The notes beneath the pieces are model-generated. The model ran no database searches and was not told the DNA's origin. It was given only the letters and a program-made list of their open reading frames with translations. The position numbers and the translations under genes were made by a program. DNA of 64,000 nt, taken from NCBI GenBank assembly GCA_006176705.1, contig QRFJ01000301.1, positions 310,001-374,000 on the forward strand. The letters run 5' to 3'. This DNA is from Cocos nucifera (lineage: Eukaryota; Streptophyta; Magnoliopsida; Arecales; Arecaceae). Positions 46,631 through 57,700 of this stretch are shown here, in pieces (position 1 is the first letter of the stretch; every line of letters begins with the position of its first letter).

Positions 46631-48173
46631 GTTCAGACATAATTTAAATAAATATCGATGCATTAAGTTTTATAAAATTCTCTAATTAAAATATGCTATG
46701 TCCAAAGTGCATTAAAATTCTTGCATGCATATGAATCTCTAAATTGATTCAAGATACAAGGAATATAACTCAAGAAGCATCGACATAGACGTACTTGGTC
46801 CATATCATCTATGTCCATCAGATCAATTAGAAGATGGTCAGTAATCAAAAAGCATTAAGAGCAGATTTATATACTCCTCATAAATAAAATATAAAATTAA
46901 AAGTAAATCATACTGAATATTGCATCAAAAGGTTGGCTACACCTTAGCCATAGTACAAAAAATTTTAATTCATGGCAAAAGGATAAAAAATAGCAAATAA
47001 AATAAAAAGCATGAAAAAATTCAAACAAAAATATGTTTGTTGCTAAAATTGGTCGTCTGTTGCTCTTGGCATGGAGAACTTGATGAAGAAGAGTCACTGG
47101 TAAATATCCTGATCTTCAGAAGATAATCATGAAGGAAGAAAGAAGAAATCAAATAAAAAGAACTCTTCCTCTCTCTTCTTCTTATCTATTTCTCTTCCTA
47201 AAACTTTCTAGCTCTCTCTCTATTTTATTGTTCCCAGACTCTCCCTCAGGTTCTCTCTAAAACCTCTCTATCTTTTTCCTCAAACCTCTCTGTGTTTCCC
47301 TCAAACCTCTCTAACCCTCGGCATCAAGCCTTTGAATAGGCCAAGAAGTGAATTCTAGGTAGAGGTCCCGAAGAAACTAGGTTTAAAACTCCCTGGACAA
47401 CTCAAATTGAAGCCTGGATCATTTTGGCCATTGGATGGCGATCAAAAGGCTCAAAAACCACTCTAACAACCCTGTGAATCTCCTAGAATCGATCAGAATA
47501 AACCTCAGCCATCGAATCAGCCTTGATCAACAAATCTAAGCCATCAGATCATGTTGATGGAGCTTTAGGCACTTAGTTAAAAATCAGGATGAATCTCACC
47601 CATTGGATCCCGACCGGCTGCTATGGATGCCGTCCGTCAGCGCTTCAATCGAAGCCGTCGGATGAAATCCCAATGCCAACAGCCATTGGATCATGAACTA
47701 GGCCTGGGTAAATCGATCGTGAGCTAGGTTCTTTGTGGACCGCCACATTTGCCAGCAAATCAATGCGTGCGCCATCATGTGAAATCCCCATCGTGCCCCT
47801 CGTCAGGTTACTGTAGCGGTCCACCGTAAGCCTCAATGATTCTGACGTCATGCTGATGTCAGGCGGGCTGGGTGGTTTGGTGGGTGGTCGGGCTAGGCTG
47901 GCTGTGCCAATTTTTTGAGCCAATTTGGTTTGAACTGGCTGACTTTAAATATTATTATTTTTTAAATTAATTTTTTTTCTTTGAAAATTGATTTTGGGGC
48001 CAATTGAACTCCGTTTTACTTAAAATTTATTTCATTTGAACCAGAAAATTAAGCTCTTCACATTGGTGGCCTTCTTTCCTACATAAAATCAATAAAAATA
48101 TCAAATTCTCAAAAATAAGATAAATTATTTTATAATTTAATACTTTTTATTATTATATTTATATCACTTATCA
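46631..48173 (-). repeat. 5' LTR of the Athila-like element, right piece
   Basis: Resumes the Athila-like LTR, but starts 188 bp before the break point, so 46631-46818 duplicates 36737-36924. It ends CACTTATCA at 48173, followed by cttac. Confidence 0.85.
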
Positions 48174-48481
48174 CTTACATGTGGATGGAGCTTTAAATGC
48201 ACAAGGATGTGGTGCAGGATTCATCCCGACTAATTCGGATGGAGTTATCACCAAATATGCTCTTTGCTTTTTTTCAAAGCACCCAATAATCAAGCTGAAT
48301 ATGAAGCATTAATAGCCGGACTAAGAATGGCGAAAGAACTTGGAGCGAAAAGATTAAAGGTCTTTATTGATTCATAATTGGTAACCAGCCAATTTCGAGG
48401 GGAATATGAAGCTCGAGACCTAATTCTCGTGTAAGGCATCTCCAAAAGCTTCAAACTCTTAAATCTTATTTTAATTACTCT
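48174..48481 (+). pseudogene. Tat-type gypsy second RNase H relic
   Basis: Continues the frame from 30791: HVDGALNAQGCGAGFIPTNSDGVI, then frameshifted pieces matching QAEYEALIAGLRMAKELGAKRL, FIDS*LVTSQ and HLQKLQTLKSYF. This is the extra RNase H-type domain of Tat elements. It breaks off at about 48481 at the edge of another LTR element. Confidence 0.8.
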
Positions 48482-49314
48482 TGCGTGGAACCTGGGTGTT
48501 AATCCAAAAACATGAAGAAGAACAAAGTAGATGGGGGGTACATAGGGCTTGGCATTGGAATTAGACAGAAGAGAGTTTAGGAAGAAAAGCTTTATATTGA
48601 TTCTACACTTATAAAAGTTATAATACCTGAGTTTATATATCCTAGAATTTCTGCTACATCATATGAACCTTAATAAACCTAAACTCTAGCTGAAAAACTT
48701 TCTTAGGCTAACCCAATATATGAATGCATTCACTGAGCCCATGTACACCCATATCTTCCATGCTCTCATCCCCTGGATCTAAATCTGATCCATACATGAG
48801 TTAGCCATCCAGAAGATCTTATTAAACCAAGCCTTAAGATCTCTTGGATAAAACCCAATCCAAGATCAAACAGAAAATCCTATCCAGTTCTATTCACCAC
48901 CATCGAGCCGACTCTACTAGAAGATGAGCTGGCTCGACTATGTCTCATCCAAATTCTATCTTCTATCTACCTGTGAGAGCCTGCTCGAATTCTCATCGAA
49001 CTATCTTGGTCTCAACCCGACCTAGCTCAATTGCGTATTCAAGCTAGGCTGTCTATGTGCCAGTCTCTTATCTTGGCTGATTCTTCTTCTAGCTTTGGTT
49101 CGTTGCTCCACTTTATGTTTCAGATCTTTAGAACATCTACCAAGCTCCCTCAAGGTCCTCACACCTGAACCTCAAGCCTGTGGAGAGCTACACCACCTCC
49201 ATCCTAAAATAAATCCTATCCTAGCCCTAGGACCATACTTATACTAGACTCCCTAGAGCCAATACCTTGGCTCCCATGGCCTCTCAAGGCTTGAGAACAC
49301 CACTAATTCTTACA
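48482..49314 (-). repeat. 3' LTR of the GAG-only copia element
   Basis: Minus-strand start TGTAAGAATTAGTGG (at 49314), preceded by a purine-rich tract (accaagatggagat). It is similar throughout to 51007-51840. Confidence 0.75.
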
Positions 49315-50020
49315 ATCTCCATCTTGGTGCATCTAAGTCTTGGCACACCTAGCAATGTCCCCCTACACGATCCTGCTATTGCTGCATGCCCTGATAGCTC
49401 CTTGTGTACACCTTGCCACCGTCATTCTTCTTTAGTTGTTAAGCTTTCTTTGAAACCTTTGAGATGACCGTCTCCACCACTGAAGACCTTGGCTTGCTTC
49501 TCTGTACCCTCTTGAAAATTGTAGGCATCTTTCTGCTTAGCATCCACGTCAACTATTCTGGACTTTCCTGGAGAATCCATAGCATTTCTGTATCAGCACT
49601 TGCTGCATATCCTGATATGATCTTCTTAAAAATATGTCTATCCTCCTGCACATGCTGCTCCACCTGGAACTGTGCATCTCTGGCACTGATGTTGGGACAT
49701 CCCTCCTCCCTTCGCATCCCTCCACTCTAAACTCGTGTTATATCTCCCTCCATCGGTGAAGCCATCTTTGTCCGATGCTCCACCTAAAGTTGAAGTCCTC
49801 TTGATGCTGTAGAAGCCAACTCTGTATCCAAGTTTTCTAAGGCCAACCACTCAACGCTGCACTACTGAACCTGCTATTTCACCTCGAACACCATCATTGC
49901 TCCTTCGAACCCTCTACACTTCGTGGACCCCTTCGAAGCCATATCAAATACATCACACCCAGCGGGCTCCTCCAAGACCATCAACATTTCATCCGAATCT
50001 TTACTTTTAGTGACTGAACC
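49315..50020 (-). other. GAG-only copia internal region downstream of gag
   Basis: The minus strand carries fragments that continue the gag-associated tail (VEWLALENLDTEL, HRTKMASPMEGD) with stops and frame shifts, then non-coding sequence to the polypurine tract. No pol domain is seen. Confidence 0.5.
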
Positions 50021-50767
50021 AATGGAATCTAACTTTTCTCCTCTCTTGCACTTTTTTCAAAGCAAACACTCCCACTTAAAATGCCCTACTTCACCACACT
50101 TCAAGCATTTCTTAGACCCCTTACTGTCTCTTTGCTCTCCCTTCTTCTTTCCTTTCCTTGGCCTCTCTAAAACCGCAAGATCCTTCTAGAAGATCTCTCT
50201 CTTCGTCATCCATTTTCACTACTTGCTAGATCTTAGCACTAATACAATCTCCTCGTAGACCAATGTCTCCTTACCATATAGCAATGTTATCACCAACGAA
50301 TCGAAGCTCCCAAATAGCGAATACAACAACAATAAACTCTTATCCTTCTCTTCGAGATCCACTCAAATGTTGAGTAAATCCATGCTCATCCAGTTAAATC
50401 ATTGAATATGCCCTACAACATCCTCACCCTCCTCACCCTCGTTGAATATACAGTTGCTTTTTTAGCATCAACTTATTTGACATGTTCTTCTCCATGTATA
50501 ACTAGCATAACCTCAACCATAAATTCTTGGCCATTTTCTCCTCCAACATGCCATACAGCACCTCATCTGCTTGACAAGCCCTAATCATGGCACATATCTT
50601 TTTCTCCAAGAACATCCATACCTTGTCTGTCATCTCCTCAGGCCTATCCTTCAAGACCAAATCCAGCCCCATCTGAACCAGCAAATCTTTCATCCTAATT
50701 TTTCACATCGTGAAATCTTTTTTCTATCAAATTTCTCAAATTCTATCCTTAACCCGCTGTTCTCCAT
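50021..50767 (-). pseudogene. copia gag with zinc knuckle
   Basis: It starts at 50767 (MENSGLRIEFEKFD, a common copia gag start). A frameshifted block follows (MKDLLVQMGLDLVLKDRPEEMTDKVWMFLEKK...ADEVLYGMLEEKMAKNLW, 50502-50693). Next is a UBN2-like segment (MSMDLLNI*VDLEEKDKSLLLLYSLFGSFDSLV), and then a CCHC knuckle KCLKCGEVGHFKWEC (about 50065-50110, all four ligands present). Stops and one or two frameshifts prevent a full protein. Confidence 0.8.
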
Positions 50768-50944
50768 GATCAAACCAAATCAAAAATAACAAATAGATGG
50801 ATTTAAAAATTACCTTGACTAGGGATAGTGGATAGCAGCTCTTAGATCTATTCCTTTATCGCGAAGACTAAAGAAAATCTTAGATCTGAACCTCGCTGCT
50901 AATCTCTACTAAAATCTAATCTTCTTCCTCCTTCACACTCAACC

Positions 50945-50958
50945 GGCTTTGATATCAA
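50945..50958 (-). promoter_or_regulatory. Primer binding site of the GAG-only copia element
   Basis: The minus strand reads TTGATATCAAAGCC, a two-base variant of the TGGTATCAGAGCC site, just inside the LTR that begins at 50963. Confidence 0.6.
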
Positions 50959-50962
50959 TTAT

Positions 50963-51840
50963 TGTGCCTATAGCTACTTGGAGCCATAGTCGTAGATTTG
51001 ATCTTTTGCATGGAACCTAGATATTAATCTAGAAACATGAAGAAGAACAAAATATATGGGGGGCACCTAGGGCTTAGCATTGGAACTAGAGAGAAGAGAG
51101 TTTAGGAAGAAAAGCTCTGTATCGATTCCACACTTGTAAAAGTTGCAATACCTGGGTTTATATATCCTAAAATTTTTACTATACCACATAAATCCTAATA
51201 AATCCAAACTCCAGTTGAAAAAATTTTCTAGGCCAACTCAATACATGAAATCATTTATCGAGCTCATGTACACCCATATCTTCCATGGTCTCATCCCCTA
51301 GATCTAAATCTGACTCATACATGAGTTAGCCATCCTTAAGACCTTATTAAACTAGGATTTAAGATCCTTTAGATTAAATTCAATCAAAGACCAAATAGAA
51401 AATTCTGTCCAGTTCTATTCGCCACTATCGAGCTGGCTCTGCTAGAAGCCAAGCTGGCTCAACTGTATCTCATCCGAATCCCATCTTCTGTCTACCTGAG
51501 AGAGCTTGTTCGAATTCTTATCGAGCTGGCTCAGTCTTAGCCTGAGCCAGCTCGACTGTGTATCCAAGTCAGCCCACCTATGTGCCAGCTTCTTGTCTTA
51601 ATTGATTCTTTTCTAGCTCGGTCCCTTGCTCCACCTTATGTCCTAGGTCTTCGGAGCACCTACCAAGGCTTCTCAAGATCTTCACACCTAAAACTTAAGC
51701 TCGTGGAGGGCTACACCACCTCCATCCTAGGATAACTCCTATCCTAGTCCTAGGACCATACCTATCCTAGATTTTTTAGAGCCAATATCTTGGCTCCTTC
51801 CATGGCCTCCTAAGGCTTGGAAGCACCACTAATCCTTATA
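50963..51840 (-). repeat. 5' LTR of the GAG-only copia element
   Basis: Plus-strand view: TGTGCCTATAGC...CCTTATA. The last two bases are mutated relative to the CTTACA of the partner. The first 44 bp have no counterpart in the left LTR. Confidence 0.7.
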
Positions 51841-52310
51841 GAGGATTCGAGAAAAGTTTTGAATATTAAATTTCTTTAGTTCTCCTCATACATCTTCAGC
51901 CGTGTGGGAAAAACTAAGAAAAAATACTGTCAAAATTTTTTTCAACCCCATTGTATATCATTTGATTAATATAATTGACCTATCAAATTAATGCAATGCC
52001 TGAATGGGATAGGACCTAATTTTACCTATTAGTTGATGATATGATACATTTATTACATATCTAAAAATGATATTTAATGTATTTTTATTTTTTTAAATAT
52101 TTATTTATAATACATGCAATATTTGGTTAGTCCTTCTCAACTTATCATGATTGAAATAACATATTTTATTTATCTATGTAATAATGTTATAAACTCTAAA
52201 CATTGGTATGCGCGTGTAAATTATAAGCAATTACTACTAAATTATCTTGATGTTATTGTGTTGTATCTTATTTCTACATATGATTTAATTCCAATATCAC
52301 CATTTTTATA
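51841..52310. other. Unassigned AT-rich sequence before the TNP2 relic
   Basis: Neither the Tat element nor any LTR is recognisable here. The first 100 bp could be weakly coding but match nothing I know. It may be the 5' region of the following transposase gene. Confidence 0.35.
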
Positions 52311-55285
52311 ATGGATAAGGGGTAGATGAAGTTGAGTAGGCTCTCGTCAGAACATGAGACTGGACTTCAAAAGTTTCTTAATTTTTTTATATAGAAATTC
52401 GAGGACCATGTACTTATCCAATGTCCTTATAAGAAGTATATGGGTGGGCTTTAGCTATTTCGTCAAGATGTAGATGATCACCTCACTATTTATGACTTTA
52501 AACCCAATTATGAAATTTATTGGGATCAACATAGTGAGTGTAAGCCACAAGGAGGCGATCAATATGATAGAGTGGAACAAATGGTTTGTAATATCTTTTC
52601 ATTTATTAGCCACACTGACAATACATCTACGTCCATGCCTAATCCCATGGTTGGTGGAATAACAAATAATGAGGATGTGAAAAAAGTCCGTAAGTTGATG
52701 GAGGATGCTAATATTCTATTGTATCCTAGATGTGAAAAGATGCCAAAGCTTGAGTTCTTAATCTAATTGTATCATGCAAAATGCTCTAATGGATTCAGTA
52801 ATAATGGAATTAACTATATACTAGAGCTTTTGAAAAATATTCTTTCAAATAATACATAAATTTTGAAGAATAATTATGAGGCATCGAACATTATTAAATA
52901 GTTGGACTTTATTTATTATAAGATACATGCATGCCCTAATGATTGCATGCTCTATTGAAAGAAGGATGCCAACTGAAATGAGTGCACAAGATGCGATATA
53001 TCAAGATGGAAATAGAACAAAGATGGCATATCGACTCATGTTCCTCAATAATTAATGTGGCACTTTTCTTTAATACCAAGACTACAAAAGTTATTTTTAT
53101 CGGTAAGGATATCGAAGGACATGAGATGGCATGAAGAGGAGCAAACAAAAGATGATGCATTGAAGCATCCAGCTGATAGAAAGGCATGGCAAAAATTTAG
53201 TGAAATATATCTTGACTTCATACAAGATATACGTAATGTGAGGTTCGACTTGTCATGCAATGGTTTCAACCTGTTCAAGCATATGAATACCAATCATAGT
53301 GTATGACTAGTGTTTACTCATGTTCACAATCTTCCACCATAGATGCGTATAAAAAACCCTTAGCTTTCATGATAGTGCTCATCCAGATCGATGGACGTAG
53401 GAAATGACATTGATATCTATTTGCAGTCTCTTGTTGTCGAGCTATAATAGTTATTGAGTATTCAAGGTATTCCAACTTTTGATGCTTTGATGACTAAGTC
53501 ATTCTTCATGCATGCGGCACTTATGTAGACAATAAACGACTTTCTAGCTTATGCCCTAATATCGGGTTGGAGTATGAAAGGTGAGCTAGCATGCCTGGTT
53601 TGTGAAAAATATATTCAATCTAAAAGGTTGACATATCGAAGAAGCTTTAGCTTTATAGGGCATCAATGCTTCCTCCATCGAAATCATCGATACAGAAGGA
53701 ATGCATGCTCTTTGATGGCACTATTGAAGAAGGTGAGGCACCTAGTCAGATTATCTCAAATGAGATATTTAGAGAGTTGGATGGTCTTAGTGTTGAATTT
53801 AGAAAAGATGATCTAACTGAAAGTAAGAAAGAAAAGCATCGATCAAGGATAGATGACACATACTTTAATTGAAGAAAAAAAGCATATTCTTTGACTCACC
53901 ATATTGGGAGATAAACTTGTTGCACCATTGCTTAAATGTCATGCATATTAAAAATAATGTGTGTGAGCTCCTATTGGCAATGATCTTAAACATCAAGGAT
54001 AAGATCAAGGATGACTTGAATTTCTAGTTTGACTTGAAAGAATGGAGTATTAGAAAATTACTCCACCTAGAGTCGATAGGGGGAAAACAGTGGAGGCTCC
54101 CTTATGCATGCTATGTTATGAATGTCTTCGAACGGTCTACATTTCTTCATGTGTTGGAGAATATAAAGATCCCAGATAGGTACTCAAGCAACATATCAAA
54201 GCATATGAATAGTAAGGTTGTGAGACTTGGTGGATTAATTTCTCATGATTATCATGTATTGATGCAAGAGTTGATCCCAATAGCTATTCTCATATATTAT
54301 CAAAAAATATAAAAATAACTCTTGTTTATCTTTACAACTTTTATAGAGATATTTGCACGAAGAGGCTACTTAAGAAAGATATAAAAAAATGAAGGCAAGG
54401 GCAATTTATATAATATAGAGAAGATATTTTTACTATTATTTTTTACAATGGTGATGCATTTCACCATGCATCTTATAGAAGAAGTTGCACTTGGAGGCCC
54501 ACTATTCTACCGATGAATGTACCCTACCGGAAGGAATATTCAAATACTAAAATTTTATGTAAGGAATATGAATCGCTTGGAGAGATCTATAGCAGAAAGT
54601 TATTTGCATTAAGAGTTTATAGATTTTTGTACCATATATTTAAACAAGCTCGAGACATATTATAACCGACCAATTAGAAATCAAGATGATCAGTACGAGC
54701 CAATTGAGCCTGCACCTTGAGAAAAGAAAATAGATGCACTGCTATGTGTTATTTAATTATGATGTCATTGAGCCATACATAAGATGAGTCACTCAACCTT
54801 ATTTATTTTTCATTACTTAGAAGAAAATATCCCATTACACCTAAATTTATTTCTTATGTAGCAAGCATAAGGAGGTCATAAGAGTAAAATATGGCACTCT
54901 AAGTATGCAGAAAAAAAATGCATAGCAAAGAGTTCCTTGAGTGGTTCAAAGATCATATAAGCGAGTACATATTTTTATCTTGTATATTCTATTTGAACAT
55001 ATTTACTAATCAGGTGTCATCTTCTTAGCTATAGAGATTACTACTTGGTGATGTGAGCTATGAAGTGCATGCTCTTTCAATGGAACCTAATCATACCATA
55101 CATGAGTACAAATAGCCCATCATTAATGGCTATAGGTTCAATATTCATAGCCAAGATGTAAACATGACAACACAAAATAGCGGCATGATGTTGAGTGCCA
55201 CCACTGGGTGTTATGCTAGCTCGAGAGATTCACAGCCCGTATGAAAGATTTGAACTATTATGGAGTTATAGAGAAGATAGTCATC
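52311..55285 (+). pseudogene. CACTA TNP2-type transposase relic (with DUF4218- and DUF4216-like parts)
   Basis: An N-terminal transposase-associated domain starts at 52311 (MDKG*MKLSRLSSEHETGLQKFLNF, CPYKK). Next is a middle part, KIHACPNDCMLY*K.DAN..ECTRC (about 52925-53005). The catalytic-region landmarks are LIPRLQKLFLSVRISKDMRWH, HPADRKAWQKF and NVRFDLSCNGFNLFKHMNTNHS (53055-53306). Then comes GELACLVCEKYIQSKRL (53580 on). DUF4218-like sequence lies at 54030-54310 (ENIKIPDRYSSNISKHMNSKVV, SHDYHVLMQELIPIAI). DUF4216-like sequence lies at about 55080-55270 (NGYRFNIHSQDVN...TQNSGMM, YYGVIE). These parts in this order define the En/Spm TNP2 protein. Stops and frameshifts are numerous. The 3' end is cut by the copia LTR at 55286. 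Confidence 0.85.
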
Positions 55286-56817
55286 TGTTAGATATATGTG
55301 TCCTAGAAGCCAGAATTGGCTGACACTTGTAATACACTTCTAGGGGCAAAATTATAATTTTGACTAAAATCAATAAATGGGTTATTTTTGATCACATATG
55401 TGTATTTAGTGTCTGTGATACATCCTTTGAGTTAATGGCAATGATAATTCATATTTTCAAGAGTTGAAAATTTAAGACATGAATAATCATTATTAACTCA
55501 TAAATTGCTCCCGACCATAGGATCATCATGAGGATGGTGATTGATCCGGAAGATTGGTGTACAATCGCTTCTTTTTAGTAGATGAGTCTTGAGTCTATGG
55601 TGTGGAGACACCGGAGCGAGAGTACAGGTACTCGTTAAAGAATGAGGGCACTGAGCGTGACCACCTCGAGTAGTCATTAGGGAGTCTACCTTCTCGTCAA
55701 TGACCGACTCGATGCTGCAGTAATGTGTCTGGTTCTTTGACCTAAGGTACATCTTCAATTCACCTTGAGGGTATTATAGTTTGACTACACCATTACTCGA
55801 TCTCCTAGCCATATGGAATCCTGAGGTGTATGTTGGCTATAGCATGTTCATTGTAGAAACTGGATGACATCAAGATGGAATCTATCTACCTCGGTGGTAG
55901 AGGAGTAGCCCTATGATGATCATGAGAGTCAAGTCCAAAAATCCATGGCCATGGTAGAGTGAAATAATAGAAAGATTTTCTATTTAGATTTTCACATTGG
56001 ACTCGAATTGAATGATTACATCATATGACAGAGACTAGGGTTTGACGAGTTTACCTTAACCCTAATTTGATCGGAGCTCAAGATAGAAGAACTGAATCAC
56101 ACAGATAGCTGCATCAAGAGGTTCACATTCAGCTCTGATGGGTTGCCACCATATACTGCTAGGTGTCACCAGTGGATTTTGGGAGCAATTAGAATGATTT
56201 AGATGATCGATCATTCTAGCTGTTTGAATCAGAGGAGTTCTGATCCATCGAAAGGAGTTTCGATGATGTCGATAATGGAGATCATGACATATCCCATTAC
56301 CATACAGAACTGAACCTAATTAGGTCACAAAAATAAGGGTTTGAATTTAGTGATCATCAATTGAACTGATCTAGTTCAATTGATCTGAATGAGATTCAAT
56401 TAGGTTCAAGGAAATCGTGCTAGCACTCGATTGAACCTAACGTTCTTCTTTTACTATCATAAATAAGTTGTCCTGTCTGAGCCAAAGGAGTTTGTGCTCA
56501 AACAAAGGCCTTCATATGGTCTGACAGGAGGTTGTCCAAGTCAGAAAAGGTTGTCTTATTTGGAAGACACTACCTGCCATTTTTGGTCACCTGCCATTTC
56601 TTATTCTTTGACTTTGGTCAAAAGTCTACCTTTGACTGGTCAAACGTTGACCATTGACCCTTTGACTTTTGACCATATGTCATGCACCTATTGGAGAGCT
56701 GGTGGGGGCCTGTCCCCCTGCCAAAACCTGGCAAGGAGGAGGGCACACGCCAAGGGTAGCGTGAGCCCAAGTTTGGAGGAGTCTTGGAGTCCTTGTTGGA
56801 CAAGGACTCCACCTCTC
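55286..56817 (+). repeat. copia-3 5' LTR fragment (U3 part)
   Basis: Starts TGTTAGATATATGTGTCC and matches the reverse complement of the copia-2 LTRs for about 1.5 kb. It stops near '...aaggactccacctctc' before the TATA box. Confidence 0.85.
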
Positions 56818-57700
56818 TTGTCAAGTCAAATTACAAATATCTAACTTAGAATCTTGACCTCTCTAGGAAATATATCTGCGTCCAACCCATGGCACATTCC
56901 TGAAACAGCACATAGACTGACTGGCCCCATAATAAAGATTGGCTCAGGAACTACAAAATTATTTTAGGTTTCGAGAAGTTAACCCATGTTTTGGACCCAG
57001 GACCCTCCCACCTTACCAGCCCGTCCATCTGTTGAACGAGAGCGTCTCTGGATAAATGGATTGACGAAGATAATAAGGCCAGATATTACAGTTGGGATCG
57101 ATGTCCTGATGAGCTGCCTTAGTGCCAACAAGAGGATATCGGGATTGCTCGCCAAATGTTTGCTCCTTGTTAGGAAATGTTTGGTGACAGAGTCGCACAG
57201 CCAAATATCAAAATCACGAAATGACTTTTTTTAAGATAAGAATGCATGATGGGCAGTCAGTCCCAAGATCACTGTTCCTGACAATGAAAATCAAGGACAT
57301 GGAAGAGCTTGAGAAGCTCGGTGGTGAAGTTAGACCTTGACCTGCAGAACGATATTATTCTGGCATGCTTTGACTGAGCATATGGGCAATTATCATGAAT
57401 GACCACAATGCATAAACTTCAGAATTTCTTGGCCGAGTTAATGAATATGCTGATACCGCTGAGCTTTCTAATGAAAGGTTCTAAAGGCTCAGTTCTTGCT
57501 ATGGAATGGACTTGCTTCCAAAAGAAAGGTCTTATGGAAAGAAAAAGAAGTCTGTGCAAAAAGCAAAAGGGGAAGGATTAATGGAAAAGAAAGGCAGAAT
57601 CGAAGAAAAAAGGCCGATGTCCAAAGGAAAAAGTATTCACATTGCAACAGCGACGGCCATTGAACGAAACTGCCCTACTTACCCTGGCCAATCCTAAAGA
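56818..57700 (+). pseudogene. copia-3 gag relic
   Basis: After a 55-bp leader remnant, gag begins near 56873, but its start codon is destroyed (atatct in place of atgtct). Frameshifted pieces match the copia-2 gag: DPPTLPARPSVE (about 56998), ELMNML (57440), KGSKGSVLAME (57475). A broken zinc knuckle (HCNSDGH...LPYLPW, about 57640-57690) closes it. Confidence 0.75.

Larger units (their letters stand above)
30797..48173 (-). mobile_element. Athila-like gypsy element with only GAG and protease, split by a copia element
   Basis: Bounded by LTRs starting TGATGCATGC (30797 and 36341) and ending CACTTATCA (32732 and 48173). It is flanked by a 5-bp duplication cttat (30792-30796) / cttac (48174-48178). 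An Athila-type primer site next to the right LTR places it on the minus strand. Internal DNA (32733-36340) encodes gag and aspartic protease relics. I see no RT, RNase H or integrase, so it is either a deletion derivative or a TR-GAG-like non-autonomous element. Its 5' LTR is split by the copia element at 36925-46616. Confidence 0.85.
48482..51840 (-). mobile_element. Short GAG-only copia element
   Basis: LTRs at 48482-49314 and 50963-51840 enclose about 1.65 kb of minus-strand internal DNA with a copia gag and zinc knuckle. There is no protease, integrase, RT or RNase H. The structure resembles TR-GAG non-autonomous elements. A primer-site-like TTGATATCAAAGCC lies next to the right LTR. The left LTR lacks about 44 bp at its outer end and no target duplication is seen. 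Confidence 0.75.

Noticed and set aside
49267..50189. Plus-strand open frames in the GAG-only copia element
   Set aside because: Opposite to the minus-strand gag tail and zinc knuckle; no motif of their own.
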